Position numbers and translations under genes: made by a program. Under the pieces are notes generated by a model. That model saw nothing but the letters and a program-made list of their open reading frames with translations, was not told where the DNA came from and made no database searches. Shown piece after piece: positions 46,826 to 56,377 of a stretch of DNA of 64,000 bases. Within the stretch, counting starts at the first letter, position 1; each line of letters begins with the position of its first letter. The stretch is from assembly GCA_001054945.1 (NCBI GenBank), contig JVKJ01000005.1, positions 806,001-870,000 on the forward strand, written 5' to 3'. This stretch comes from Corynebacterium falsenii. GTDB lineage: Bacteria; Actinomycetota; Actinomycetes; Mycobacteriales; Mycobacteriaceae.

Positions 46826-49261
46826 CTAGGCGTTCGCCTGGATCTGTCGCAGCAATGCGCCGACACGGCCGTCCACCAGCGGCGCGTGCCACACGGTGTC
46901 TCCCATGAACATGGCCTGTTGGTTATACATCGCTAGACACGCGAGGCATTCTTCTGTGCTGAGGCTGTCCATGCTTCGCTGCGCCAGAAACGACTCAAGG
47001 TTGCGACCTCCGAGCACGCTCAGGGGATCTGCTGGGAGGTGCGGGCTCAGTGCCTTCCTGAGCGACTCGCGCTGATCCCTGGTTTCGGAGGCTTCGACGC
47101 TGCTGCCCTCGATCTGCTCAATATGCGGGATGAGTGCGAGAAGCGCGTTATACGGTCCGGGATCAACTTCCTCGGCGGCCACGTCGCTGGGCGGTGCATC
47201 GGCATCTCCGGATGTCGAGCGAAGATAGAAGAGGATGTCGTCAGGATCGTAGCCAATAGATGCACAGACGCGCCGAAGCAAGGAAATCTTCTGCGCTGTG
47301 CTGTTCTTCACGTGGACCCCAAGGGCGGGGTCAATCTTCCGATATTTTCCGGTGGACGCTGTCGGGGAGGTAAATGGTGTGAGCAGCAATGAGTCATCCT
47401 CAGCGACAGAAAGCACACCATCGCGATCGAGGTCGAGGAACGTGCTCAGCACAATCTCGACGGCATCCACCCACGTCTTGACTGCCGTTTTCGCCCCTTC
47501 AAGCTCGACGGCGACGACCTCTCGCCCGGTAAAGCTTTGCTCCTCCCCCAGCGGCACTTGCTCAAAAACTTCGCGAACGGGCTCGAACGTCGTGTCAGGC
47601 AGCGGCCAAAGCTCGAGCGCCCGTTGCGCGAGCGCCTCGGACCTCTCTTCAAGCTGGTGCAAACCCCATTCCGATTGTCGCTTGATGTAATCGTTGAGCG
47701 AATACGGAGAGTCTTTGAAGCCGTTCTTCATCTCAAGTTTCTTGGAGAAAGACGAATTGGAGTATTGCGCGTTATAGCCGGTGATCGTCAAGTTGGCGAG
47801 CCTATTCACCCAGGTAGAATGAATTTTTTCGGCGTCCGGACCCAGTTCTTCCCTCCACGCATTGCTCAACGTTTGAGGCATGATGTGCTCGATGGTGAGG
47901 TCTCCTTGAGAGATGCTCGCCGCGATGTCGACAACATCTTTCGAGCTTCCTCTCTCCAGCATCTGGAAGAGGTAGGGCTTGTAGCTTGCCTGGAGGCGGT
48001 AGAAATCGCGAACCCGCACTTCGTCGAGAAACTCCGCGTCATCCGGGAACCGTCCGCTGTGGCTGCGGTGCAGGAACATGTAAGCGAGAATATCGCTGTA
48101 ACGTTCACCGGAGCGGCGCATTTTGCGCAGTTCAGAGTGCCCATTGGCGAAGATCTTGTTCAATGAGTTCGAAGCAACCGAGACAACAACGCGGCGGAAC
48201 ACATAGCTTTCGATGATCCCGAGCACGGAGGCGAAGTCGTGGGCGTCGATGTCCCCTTCGATGAGGTCACGGTAGGTGAGCCATAGGAAGGGTTTGACGA
48301 CGTCGCCAAACACCATATTGGATGTCCTTAACCTGCGGTCCACATCCGGATAGTTGGTGTTGGCCTGGGACAACGCCTTGGCAAACGTAGAGAAGCGATG
48401 CATGTCTTCCACCACGTCGACTGCACTATTCGGCGACTTGTGCACGTAGTCTTTAAAGGCTTCGAAGACGTCCGCTTCTTTCGGGGTCTTCGAGGTCTGG
48501 GCCGTGAGGTACCAGCGGATGAAATTGTCGGTGCGGAAGTCGACGTTCTTTTCCATCTCGTTCCAGTACTTCTCATACACCCGGGTCTGCTCAACGTGTG
48601 GGAGGCCCATGAGAACGAAATTTCGGATTTTGTCAGCCTCTTTCAGAGCCAAGCCCGTGGAATTGAGCGATTCGAAGATCCGCTGGGGATCATCGTGAGA
48701 CTCCAGGTCGAGGTGCATGACTTCAAGGCGGGAAATCCCGCTGCCCCAAATCTGGTCTGCGTCGTAATTGGTCTCACGGAGGCGATCTCGGAAGTACCGA
48801 TAGTTCGCCGTGAGCTTCGACTTTTCGTTGAAGAACTCTTCGGGGCCAAACAATTTTGCGTAGGAGGAGCTGTCGTCCTTGATGGGCTTCAGCTTGAATT
48901 TCTCGCTGCCTGTACCGGTGAGCTGCAGATAGTTGGTCATAAGCTTGCGCCCCAGGTCTCCAGAGGGATCTTTGACCTCACCGGCCTCAATGGCGTGGAC
49001 GAGTGCCAGCATGAGCAAGCTCACCGTGGTCATACGTTGCTGACCGTCGATGACAACCCAGGTAAAGGAATCCTCCGGGTTGCCCACGACTGCGCCGAAA
49101 AAGTGTTTCTGACGACGAGTGGCGATCATGTCCTCAATGTCGTTGAAGAGCCGCTCGCATTGCTTCGGCGTCCAGTCGTAATTCCGCTGGTAGACGGGAA
49201 TGACTAGTTTTTTATCCGATCCGTCGAAGGCTTTGTAGATGTCAACGACATTGCCCTTCAT
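46826..49261 (-). CDS. DUF262/DUF1524 protein, GmrSD-like predicted restriction system
   Basis: 811 residues. The DUF262 (GmrS-like) part has IPVYQRNYDW and VIDGQQRMTTVSLLML, the ParB-like nucleotide-binding motifs, and then ESLNSTGLALKEADKIRNFVL. The DUF1524 (GmrD-like) HNH domain near residue 460 has IEHIMPQTL with WVNRLANLTITGYNAQYSNSSF. An extra C-terminal part of about 250 residues has no family I recognise. GmrSD cuts phage DNA with glucosylated hydroxymethylcytosine; single-chain relatives act in other anti-phage systems. It stands alone without a methylase, as expected for a type IV enzyme. Confidence 0.88.
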   Translation of the reverse strand: MKGNVVDIYKAFDGSDKKLVIPVYQRNYDWTPKQCERLFNDIEDMIATRRQKHFFGAVVGNPEDSFTWVVIDGQQRMTTVSLLMLALVHAIEAGEVKDPSGDLGRKLMTNYLQLTGTGSEKFKLKPIKDDSSSYAKLFGPEEFFNEKSKLTANYRYFRDRLRETNYDADQIWGSGISRLEVMHLDLESHDDPQRIFESLNSTGLALKEADKIRNFVLMGLPHVEQTRVYEKYWNEMEKNVDFRTDNFIRWYLTAQTSKTPKEADVFEAFKDYVHKSPNSAVDVVEDMHRFSTFAKALSQANTNYPDVDRRLRTSNMVFGDVVKPFLWLTYRDLIEGDIDAHDFASVLGIIESYVFRRVVVSVASNSLNKIFANGHSELRKMRRSGERYSDILAYMFLHRSHSGRFPDDAEFLDEVRVRDFYRLQASYKPYLFQMLERGSSKDVVDIAASISQGDLTIEHIMPQTLSNAWREELGPDAEKIHSTWVNRLANLTITGYNAQYSNSSFSKKLEMKNGFKDSPYSLNDYIKRQSEWGLHQLEERSEALAQRALELWPLPDTTFEPVREVFEQVPLGEEQSFTGREVVAVELEGAKTAVKTWVDAVEIVLSTFLDLDRDGVLSVAEDDSLLLTPFTSPTASTGKYRKIDPALGVHVKNSTAQKISLLRRVCASIGYDPDDILFYLRSTSGDADAPPSDVAAEEVDPGPYNALLALIPHIEQIEGSSVEASETRDQRESLRKALSPHLPADPLSVLGGRNLESFLAQRSMDSLSTEECLACLAMYNQQAMFMGDTVWHAPLVDGRVGALLRQIQANA

Positions 49262-49403
49262 GGAGCCTCCTTACTCGCTGAAACACTTATCCCGCATGCT
49301 ATCGGGGCCAAGGAATGCGACGTGAGCTTTCCAGTAGCTCTTTGCGTGAAACTAGTTACCTACACCAAGCGAATCATAGCCCACTTGAATAACATTGCAG
49401 GTC

Positions 49404-50315
49404 ATGAAGCGTTCCACTTCTCGCCGGCTTCTGAGCCGCCGCGACGTACTCCGCGCGGGCCTTGCGCTGCCGATTATTGGCGCCGCTGGGACTGCAGCGT
49501 CGTGCGCGGAGCCAGGTCCCCACGGGTCTGCGGACGGTGGACAATCTCCCTTGAGCTCAGCGGCAAACACCACGGCGAATCAAGCGGGCACTCCCGCGCC
49601 TCGCCCCGCCGATATCGTGGCGCGCTACAACAATGCAAGCGCCCACGATTGGGGCTTGGACCTCCCAGGAATCGTGCGCACGGTGGACCCGAATCAAAAG
49701 ACGATCGCCCTGACATTCGACGCATGCGGAGGGCAGCACGGCTCGCTCATCGACGATGCATTAATTAAGTTCCTCCAAGATCAAGCGGTACCGGCGACAC
49801 TGTTTTGGAATAAGCGCTGGATCGAGGCAAACCAAACTCGGGCGCACCATCTAGCGCAGTCCCCGCTGTTCCAGATCGAGAACCACGGCACCATGCACAA
49901 GCCGCTCTCCGTGAATGGTCACGCGGCGTACGGAATCCCGGGCACTGCCAACGTCGCTGAGCTGGTGGAGGAAATCGAAGGCAACCGCCAGTTCCTTCGG
50001 GAGTCCCTGGGAGTGGATTCGCACTGGTTTCGGGCGGGGACTGCGTTTTATGACGACATCGCGGTGCAAATCGCACGCGACCTCGGTGTCAGTCTTGCTG
50101 GCTTCGCTGTCAACGGCGACGCGGGGGCGAGCCTCCCCGGACCCGTGGTGGCGAAGAACCTCAAGGCGGCTACCCCGGGATCGATTGTTCTCATGCACAT
50201 GAACCAGCCAGGGCACGGCACCGCTGACGGCGTAACAACGGCGATCCCCCAGCTCCGCGCGGCGGGCTTCACCTTTGTGAAGTTGGGAGCTGCACCAACG
50301 GCGCGGCAGGGGTGA
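49404..50315 (+). CDS. Tat-exported polysaccharide deacetylase family protein
   Basis: 303 residues from ATG 49404; a TTG three codons earlier is possible. Twin-arginine signal SRRDVLRAGLALPIIGAAG, ending ASC, perhaps a lipoprotein. The NodB domain has TFDACGG at motif 1 (second Asp of the usual TFDDG replaced by Ala, as in a known subfamily), ENHGTMHK at motif 2 (metal His pair), WFRAGTAFYD at motif 3 and VLMHMNQPGHGT at motif 5. It should deacetylate a wall or surface polysaccharide. Metal use may differ because of the changed motif 1. Confidence 0.87.
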   Translation: MKRSTSRRLLSRRDVLRAGLALPIIGAAGTAASCAEPGPHGSADGGQSPLSSAANTTANQAGTPAPRPADIVARYNNASAHDWGLDLPGIVRTVDPNQKTIALTFDACGGQHGSLIDDALIKFLQDQAVPATLFWNKRWIEANQTRAHHLAQSPLFQIENHGTMHKPLSVNGHAAYGIPGTANVAELVEEIEGNRQFLRESLGVDSHWFRAGTAFYDDIAVQIARDLGVSLAGFAVNGDAGASLPGPVVAKNLKAATPGSIVLMHMNQPGHGTADGVTTAIPQLRAAGFTFVKLGAAPTARQG

Positions 50316-50362
50316 TTGTCGCAGCAGGTCACCGGTGAGCGGGAGGGACTTTTGCCCTTCGC

Positions 50363-50635
50363 ATGAGGGCGGATGCTCCTGCCTTCAAAAGTTCTCCCTA
50401 TTTAGCTTCGCTCCTGCGCCCGTCCGCGCTGGAGCACCTACTGCACCGGGTGTTCGCGTCCGTGCGTTTGGATGCCTCCGTCCTCGACGGGGTCGGTGGG
50501 ACCACCGCCGCAACCGAGTGGTTTGTTGTGCCGCTGACCGTGATCGACCGCGCCATCGAGCTCATCATGTCCGACGATATCGTCCACTACGTCTACGACC
50601 CGGCGGCGGGGCAACTGGTTGAGCGACCCAGCTGA
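50363..50635 (+). pseudogene. C-terminal fragment resembling GIY-YIG/T5orf172 nucleases
   Basis: 90 residues, SALEHLLHRVFASVRLD ... TEWFVVPLTVIDRAIELI ... YDPAAGQL. The LEHLLH-x-F-x-x-x-R and EWF-x-V pattern resembles the tail of T5orf172/MUG113 GIY-YIG domains. The GIY-YIG start itself is missing: the frame closes at 50336-50338. Either a remnant or a small stand-alone protein. Confidence 0.4.
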
Positions 50636-50659
50636 AAGGCGCCCTAACCGACAGGTGCC

Positions 50660-51682
50660 CTAGCTGACGGGCTCCACGGAGACCGCCACCCAGAACCGCG
50701 ATTGTTTCGGCGCGTCCCCGCAGCTCGAAATCACTTGAACCCCGTCGCGCAGCTCCAGGTCCACGCGCCAAGCGCGCTGGGAGCATGTGTCCGTGACGAG
50801 GCGGGACGCGGACTTTGGTGAGCCGGTGCGCGTGGCTGCCCCTACCTCCTCCACGGTCAGGGACGCCAGCCCGACGGTCAGTCCGTCATCCGCCATCATG
50901 CGGGCGACCTCTAGCTCCGCGACCTGGGCGGGCACGTCATGGATCCCGCGTCCGCGGTTCCCCAGCAGGCGAAGCTCGCCTTGGCGAGCCTTCTGCAGGA
51001 CCTCGGTGGCACCATTGGGCGCCAAGTGCCCAAAAGAGTAGTTGGCAGGCAGGAGCAGCATCGACGGCGCGAAGCGGTGGCCCTTGGTGTGGGAGGACTC
51101 CCAAATCTCATCGCCGCCGGAGAAACGCTTCGCCAGGGCGGCGGCGAGGGGCCGACCGCGCATCGCGCAGCACTGGTCCCGGCGCCCGTGGGTGCAGATC
51201 AGTAGCAGCGGGTGGTCCACGCGAATTGCGCTGGGGATTCGCCCAGGTCCGGTGAGGTCGAGCTCCAGCAGATCCTCGGGGCCGTGCACAGTCAACCGTT
51301 CAAGGATGGGTTTCGTGGGGTCTGCCTCCCCCGTAGCCCAGGAGATATACAGCACCCGCGACGGATCGTCGTCCCTCCGCTGGCCCGCCCTCCCCGGGCG
51401 TCGGATGAACTGCAGTTCGGCGCCATTGTCTTTGAGGAACTTCTTCAGCTTGGTGGACAGCTCCGCCCCCAGCGCGTCTCCATCCAGGATGTCCCTCCCC
51501 CAGCCACGCGGGTATTCCAGCGCGAGGATGATTTTCCCACCCTTCGCCGTGCCGGCGAGCTGCTCGCCAGAGAGGGTGGAGCACATCGCGCTAGCGCGTG
51601 TCCCCGCGGCGGAACCCGCTTCGCAAGCGACAGGCGCAGTCACCCCTGCGCGCGGGTTCCTCCTGGTGGGCATGTCATTCAA
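50660..51682 (-). CDS. Sucrase/ferredoxin-like (Apd1 family) protein
   Basis: 340 residues, thioredoxin-like fold. The C-terminal signature CTHGRRDQCCAMRGRPLAAAL and ESSHTKGHRFAPSMLLLP supply the Cys and His ligands for a [2Fe-2S] cluster as in yeast Apd1. An N-terminal CEAGSA and MCSTLSG may contribute cysteines. It is cytosolic and probably acts in redox or stress handling; the sucrase name is historical. Start may be the second Met. It lies between the GIY-like fragment and a small basic protein. Confidence 0.85.
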   Translation of the reverse strand: MNDMPTRRNPRAGVTAPVACEAGSAAGTRASAMCSTLSGEQLAGTAKGGKIILALEYPRGWGRDILDGDALGAELSTKLKKFLKDNGAELQFIRRPGRAGQRRDDDPSRVLYISWATGEADPTKPILERLTVHGPEDLLELDLTGPGRIPSAIRVDHPLLLICTHGRRDQCCAMRGRPLAAALAKRFSGGDEIWESSHTKGHRFAPSMLLLPANYSFGHLAPNGATEVLQKARQGELRLLGNRGRGIHDVPAQVAELEVARMMADDGLTVGLASLTVEEVGAATRTGSPKSASRLVTDTCSQRAWRVDLELRDGVQVISSCGDAPKQSRFWVAVSVEPVS

Positions 51683-51745
51683 CGTTAGCAGGGCACATGC
51701 GCTGGAGCGGCTGCAGGTTTGTTGTTCGCGGGTGAACGCGGTGGT

Positions 51746-51955
51746 TTACTTGAACACGTCCCACACGCTGAACGTGGTGCGCTTGTAGATCGCGTTCTTC
51801 ACGGCTCGCTCGGGATCCTTGATGTATCCCATGCCCTTGCGGCCATAGCCGGGGATCAGAGCTCTCTTAACCGCGCGCGTGGCCCGCCCCTTCGTGCGAG
51901 CACTGATCGACTTTTGAAGCGATGGTTTCCTCATCCCAATCTTCATGTTTTTCAC
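51746..51955 (-). CDS. Small basic protein (69 aa), conserved hypothetical
   Basis: MKNMKIGMRKPSLQ start, core SARTKGRATRAVKRAL, IPGYGRKGMGYIKDP and C-terminal TTFSVWDVF. Net charge strongly positive, no membrane segment. Similar small proteins with a PGYGKKGMG block occur in Firmicutes and actinobacteria, function unknown. GGGTG upstream serves as ribosome site. An inverted repeat TGTGAC-N10-GTCACA lies in its promoter region. Confidence 0.65.
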   Translation of the reverse strand: MKNMKIGMRKPSLQKSISARTKGRATRAVKRALIPGYGRKGMGYIKDPERAVKNAIYKRTTFSVWDVFK

Positions 51956-51988
51956 CCTAACAGCTCGCTTTTGTGATCACTTCGCCTC

Positions 51989-52010
51989 TGTGACTCGAGT
52001 TCTCGTCACA
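51989..52010. promoter_or_regulatory. Inverted repeat TGTGAC-N10-GTCACA
   Basis: 22-bp interrupted palindrome 34-55 nt upstream of the small basic protein gene. Half-sites resemble those of GlxR (TGTGA-N6-TCACA) but the spacing is too long. Operator of unknown regulator. Confidence 0.35.
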
Positions 52011-52079
52011 ATTTTCCCAGTCCGCTCTTCTTTCATTGGTTAGCTGCCGACGGGTGCTCCTCCCCCCCACAGCGCCGCC

Positions 52080-53759
52080 TCAGTACGTCGCTTCGATCCT
52101 CCAGCGGCTGCCCTTGCAGACCAGCAGGTACGCCGCCGGTTCATCCGTGCTGACCTGCAGGCGCGCATACCGGCGCCCCTCTGCCCACCAGTTCTCGTCC
52201 ACCGGCCACGGACCTGCCCAACCGGTGACCCGATAGCGGCGCGCGCCCCAGCACAGCGTGGCAGGCTGCGCGCTCATCAGCCCGCGACCGTTGACCTCGA
52301 TCGCCTCCCCATCGGCACCCTGCAGCTCCACCCGCGCAGCCGGGTGCGCACCCGGCAGGGAGCGCACCGCTGCCCCACCCTGGGGCGGCCCCACCACCGC
52401 CGGCAGCGGCGCCACCAGCTGCCCGACCCACTCGCGGGTGCGCATCGCCTCCACGTGTTCCGGGTCCTGGTCACCATAGGCAACCATCACCACCCGGCCC
52501 GCCACGGCGCGCCCGCCGCGATGGATGGCCCGCAGCACCCCCTGCGTGCCAATCAGCGCCTGAGCCCGGCCAGCGGCCGCCCGCGCCGCCCGAATGCCAT
52601 CGTCCGGCCCACCCCACAGCGGTGCAACCACCGTCCCAGCGGGCACCGTCTCCACGGGCACTAGCTCGATCGCGGTGATCCCCGCCTCGCCACTGCTGAA
52701 GCTCTCCGCTTCCTCGCCGAACTCCCCCGTCGGCGCTGCCTTCTGCCGCAGCCTGGAGATCCACCCATCCAACTGCCAGCGCACCCGCTGAGTGGTCTCC
52801 TCCTCCGACAGGGGCTCGCGGCAGCGCCAGGACCGCTCCACAACCTGTGGCTCGCTATTCGGCTCCGGAGGCTGCACGTGCGCCCTCACGGACAACCGAA
52901 GGCACGCATCCCCCGCCTGGAACAACGCGGTGTGCAGCTTAGCCGCCGCCTGGCGGGCCACGAATGCTGCCGTCTCCGCGTTCGTCACTGGCTCCTCCAG
53001 CTCATGCCGAACCTCCAGCGGGTCCTCCACCCGGCGCGGCGCCACCTCGCGCCCCGGCTGCCCGGCGGCCAGGCGGTGCCACTCCACCGCCTCCTGTCCG
53101 AAGCGCCCGGCCACGTCCGTCCGGCTAAGCGCACAAAAGTCCCGCAGTGTGCGCACACCCAGCTGGGAGAGCACTCCCACGAGCTCCCGGGGCCCGTTCA
53201 ACGCGGGCTCGCTCACCAGCGAGGAGATCGGCAACCTCGCGAGGAACTCCGCACTTCGCCCAGCTGGAATAGACTTCCCGGCTCGCGCCGCCCACGTCGC
53301 GGTGACCAGTCCATCGGCCACCCCGGCCAGGCAGTCCGCCTCCATGCGCACCGCGGTATCCAGCAGCAGCTCCACCGCGCGCTCCTCGCTGCCATAAAAC
53401 CTCGCCAGCGGTCCCGCAGCCATGGCCACCAGTCCGGGCCGCAGAGTCTCCACGCCCGCGGCGACCTCCGCCAGGGCACTCACCACGTCCTCGTGTACCG
53501 CCGCCTGGCGCACTGGATTATCTGGCGCCACCAGCAGCTGCGGGCAGGTTGCCAGCGCGTGGCGTTGCTTCATCCCCACGCGCACGCCCGCCTGGCGCGC
53601 GGCCACGTTGCAGGCCAGCACCTTGTGCTCGCTGATGATGGCCGCCGGCGCAAGCACATCCCACCCCAGCTCCCGCCCCACGGCATACACCGGCCAGTCG
53701 GGGAACCACAGCACGATCACGCGTTCCAGCTGGGCCTCCTCTGCCCGCAAGCCACTCAT
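52080..53759 (-). CDS. imuB: ImuB-like Y-family polymerase homologue (catalytically inactive)
   Basis: 559 residues. The start VIVLWFPDWPVYAVG has the ImuB replacement of the MDxDxFFASVE of active DinB. The region that would be SIDEAFLD reads GPLARFYGSE, so the catalytic acids are gone. The thumb and little-finger parts follow, then a C-terminal tail with CWGARRYRVTGWAGPWP and WWAEGRRYARLQVST, typical of ImuB. It is the hub that brings DnaE2 and the beta clamp together in SOS mutagenesis. Coupled to imuA' by a 4-nt overlap. Confidence 0.92.
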   Translation of the reverse strand: MSGLRAEEAQLERVIVLWFPDWPVYAVGRELGWDVLAPAAIISEHKVLACNVAARQAGVRVGMKQRHALATCPQLLVAPDNPVRQAAVHEDVVSALAEVAAGVETLRPGLVAMAAGPLARFYGSEERAVELLLDTAVRMEADCLAGVADGLVTATWAARAGKSIPAGRSAEFLARLPISSLVSEPALNGPRELVGVLSQLGVRTLRDFCALSRTDVAGRFGQEAVEWHRLAAGQPGREVAPRRVEDPLEVRHELEEPVTNAETAAFVARQAAAKLHTALFQAGDACLRLSVRAHVQPPEPNSEPQVVERSWRCREPLSEEETTQRVRWQLDGWISRLRQKAAPTGEFGEEAESFSSGEAGITAIELVPVETVPAGTVVAPLWGGPDDGIRAARAAAGRAQALIGTQGVLRAIHRGGRAVAGRVVMVAYGDQDPEHVEAMRTREWVGQLVAPLPAVVGPPQGGAAVRSLPGAHPAARVELQGADGEAIEVNGRGLMSAQPATLCWGARRYRVTGWAGPWPVDENWWAEGRRYARLQVSTDEPAAYLLVCKGSRWRIEATY

Positions 53760-54490
53760 CGGGCCCGCCTCCCGCCAAAGTCCACGATGTGGGCGGTGCT
53801 GCCGGCAGCCTCGCTGGCGTCCCCAAACATGGCGCCATCATCCACGCCGACCGTGCCGTGAATTCTCTGCGGCGGCTGGGCCTTACCCCACACCCGACCG
53901 CTGAGCTCCACGCCTCGCACGCGCCCGCTGCCGCGCCCGAGCCCGTGGACCCCACTGACCATCACATCCACGGTGACGCGCGCGCCCGGCCACGTCCCGC
54001 CCGCGACCACCAGCGCGCAGGCGCTCTTCCGCAGCCGCGCCTCCACCGGGCGAGCGAACGTGGGCGCAATATTCCCCTCCGGCGCGTACAGCACCATATC
54101 TAGCCCCTCGACCAGGGTCCCCAGCACGGCGCCGGCGTGCGGAGCTGGGTCGGGCACGATCACCAGCCTCTCCAGATCGCCACCGGAGGCATCCACCGCC
54201 GCCAGGGCCAGCGTGGGATAGCCGACCACCGCCGCGCACCCGCCCTGGGACGTCACCGTGGCGAGCATGTCGACCAGCGCCGTCGGACAGTTGGCCATCG
54301 CGGTCACCGCGCCGCGGGGCAGCCCGCCGTGCAGCGCGCGTCCCAGCCACCGGGGCATAGCTAGCCCGTTCGCGTTCCCCTCCGGGGGGCGCGCCTCCGG
54401 GACATATTCACCGCCAGCGCCCACGCGCCCCATTTTTTGACGCAGTGTTTCGATCACATGTTCTTTTTCTATAGCGCGCAATTCACCCAC
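53756..54490 (-). CDS. imuA': ImuA' (RecA-like SOS mutagenesis factor)
   Basis: 244 residues from a GTG start with GAGGTGA upstream. N-terminal helix IEKEHVIETLRQKMG, the RALHGGLPRGAVTAMA region in place of a canonical Walker A loop, and VVGYPTLALAAVDASGGDLERLVIVPDP. ImuA' binds ImuB and is needed for DnaE2-dependent lesion bypass in mycobacteria. The gene is about 150 nt downstream of a perfect SOS box. Its stop overlaps imuB. Confidence 0.88.
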   Translation of the reverse strand: MGELRAIEKEHVIETLRQKMGRVGAGGEYVPEARPPEGNANGLAMPRWLGRALHGGLPRGAVTAMANCPTALVDMLATVTSQGGCAAVVGYPTLALAAVDASGGDLERLVIVPDPAPHAGAVLGTLVEGLDMVLYAPEGNIAPTFARPVEARLRKSACALVVAGGTWPGARVTVDVMVSGVHGLGRGSGRVRGVELSGRVWGKAQPPQRIHGTVGVDDGAMFGDASEAAGSTAHIVDFGGRRAR

Positions 54491-54641
54491 ATTCTCACCT
54501 CGATTCCTTCGCTTTTCACCTGGTTACATTTACCCATAGAACGGTAATTACCCCTTTGAGGAGCGCCATCCGAGTGCGATCACCAGTTCTAGCACCCGCC
54601 TCCGACACGGCGGCGCGCTTTACTCACGAAATCGATCATAG

Positions 54642-54659
54642 TTAGAACATGCGTTCTAA
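54642..54659 (-). promoter_or_regulatory. SOS (LexA) box upstream of imuA'-imuB
   Basis: TTAGAAC-ATGC-GTTCTAA (plus strand) is a perfect 18-bp palindrome with the LexA core GAAC-N4-GTTC. Only 16 codons of a possible leaderless peptide (ATG 54638-54636 to TAG) lie directly downstream, then a leader of about 100 nt to imuA'. Confidence 0.9.
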
Positions 54660-54740
54660 ACAACGCTGCCGGTAGAGCACTCCCAGCTCCTCCGATACAC
54701 CCCCTCAGATCCATCCACCCCGCCCCGCACCTGCCCAAAG

Positions 54741-54770
54741 AAAAAGCGGCGAGGCCTCATGCCTCGCCGC
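54741..54770 (-). terminator. Terminator of guaA
   Basis: Perfect 10-bp stem GCGGCGAGGC/GCCTCGCCGC (54746-54770), 5-nt loop, followed on the minus strand by TTTTTCTTT. Confidence 0.92.
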
Positions 54771-54786
54771 CGCCCCGCTGAAGGGC

Positions 54787-56367
54787 CTACTCCCACTCGA
54801 TCGTTCCCGGTGGCTTGGACGTCACGTCCAAGACCACGCGGTTCACCTCCGCCACCTCATTGGTAATACGGGTGGAGATGCGCTCCAGCACGTCGTACGG
54901 AATGCGCGTCCAATCGGCGGTCATTGCATCCTCGGAGGACACGGGGCGCAGCACAATTGGGTGGCCATAGGTACGCCCGTCGCCCTGCACGCCCACGGAG
55001 CGCACATCGGCCAGCAGCACCACCGGGCACTGCCAGATCGTGTCGTCCAGCCCCGCCGCCGTCAGCTCGGCGCGGGCGATCGCATCGGCCGCCCGCAGCG
55101 TCTCCAGGCGGTCCTCCGTCACCTCACCGATGATGCGAATGCCCAGGCCCGGCCCCGGGAATGGCTGGCGCGCCACGATTTCCTCCGGCAGCCCCAGCTC
55201 GCGGCCCACCGCACGGACCTCGTCCTTGAACAGCAGGCGCAGCGGCTCCACCAGCTTGAACTCCACATCGTCCGGCAGTCCGCCCACGTTGTGGTGGCTC
55301 TTGATGTTCGCCGTGCCGGAGCCGCCGCCCGATTCCACCACGTCCGGGTACAGCGTGCCCTGCACCAGGAAGTCCACGGTGGACCCTTCCGGGGCATCGT
55401 CCAGCACCTGCGCCACGGCACGCTCGAAGGAGCGGATGAACTCCGCGCCGATGGCCTTGCGCTTCGCCTCTGGGTCCGTCACGCCAGAAAGTTTGTTCAG
55501 GAAGGCCTCGCGCTCGTCCACCGTCACCAGCTTCGCGCCGGTCGCGGCCACAAAGTCCTTCTCCACCTGCTCGCGCTCGCCCTGGCGCAGCAGGCCATGA
55601 TCCACGAACACGCAGGTCAAACGGTCCCCGATCGCCCGCTGCACCAGCGCAGCCGCCACCGCGGAATCCACGCCACCGGACAGGCCGCAGATCGCCCGCC
55701 CCTCCGGGCCGACCTGCTCACGCACCTGCTCCACCAACTGATCAGCGATGTTCCCTGCCGTCCAGGTCGGCTCCAGGCCCGCAACATCCAGCAGGAAGCG
55801 ACGCAGCACCTCCTGCCCCTTCGGAGAGTGCAGCACCTCCGGGTGGTACTGCACGCCCGCCATGCGCTTATTCAGGCACTCGAACGCCGCGACGGGCGCC
55901 CCCTCCGTCGTCGCCGTCACCTCAAAATCGGCCGGCGCCTCGGAGACGGAATCTCCGTGGCTCATCCACACCATCTGCTTGTCCCCCATGCCGTCATGGA
56001 GGGAGCCGCCAGCAATGTTCAGCTCCGTGCGCCCGTATTCACGCAACCCGGTCTCTGCCACGGTGCCGCCCAGGGCATTCGTCATCGCCTGGAAGCCGTA
56101 GCAAATGCCGAACACGGGAACGCCCAGCTCCAGCAGCCCCTCCTGCAAGGCCGGGGCGCCATCCGCATACACGGACGACGGTCCACCGGACAAGATCAGG
56201 GCGGATGGGTTCTTGGCAGCGACATCCTCCGCGCTCATCGTGTGCGGAACGACCTCGGAGTAGAGGTTCACTTCACGCACCCGACGCGCGATCAGCTGCG
56301 CGTACTGCGCGCCGAAATCGACCACCAAGACTGGACGCGGGGTACTCAAATCTTCAGGCTGTGTCAC
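54787..56367 (-). CDS. guaA: GMP synthase (glutamine-hydrolysing)
   Basis: 526 residues. N-terminal class I amidotransferase with nucleophile Cys in [10 protein letters not shown] and His/Glu in YHPEV, then the ATP-pyrophosphatase domain with PP-loop [10 protein letters not shown], and the C-terminal dimer domain ending PPGTIEWE. It aminates XMP to GMP in the cytosol. Last gene of the guaB-guaB3-guaA run, 10 nt after guaB3, then a strong terminator. Confidence 0.98.
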   Translation of the reverse strand: MTQPEDLSTPRPVLVVDFGAQYAQLIARRVREVNLYSEVVPHTMSAEDVAAKNPSALILSGGPSSVYADGAPALQEGLLELGVPVFGICYGFQAMTNALGGTVAETGLREYGRTELNIAGGSLHDGMGDKQMVWMSHGDSVSEAPADFEVTATTEGAPVAAFECLNKRMAGVQYHPEVLHSPKGQEVLRRFLLDVAGLEPTWTAGNIADQLVEQVREQVGPEGRAICGLSGGVDSAVAAALVQRAIGDRLTCVFVDHGLLRQGEREQVEKDFVAATGAKLVTVDEREAFLNKLSGVTDPEAKRKAIGAEFIRSFERAVAQVLDDAPEGSTVDFLVQGTLYPDVVESGGGSGTANIKSHHNVGGLPDDVEFKLVEPLRLLFKDEVRAVGRELGLPEEIVARQPFPGPGLGIRIIGEVTEDRLETLRAADAIARAELTAAGLDDTIWQCPVVLLADVRSVGVQGDGRTYGHPIVLRPVSSEDAMTADWTRIPYDVLERISTRITNEVAEVNRVVLDVTSKPPGTIEWE

Positions 56368-56377
56368 GGCACGTATC

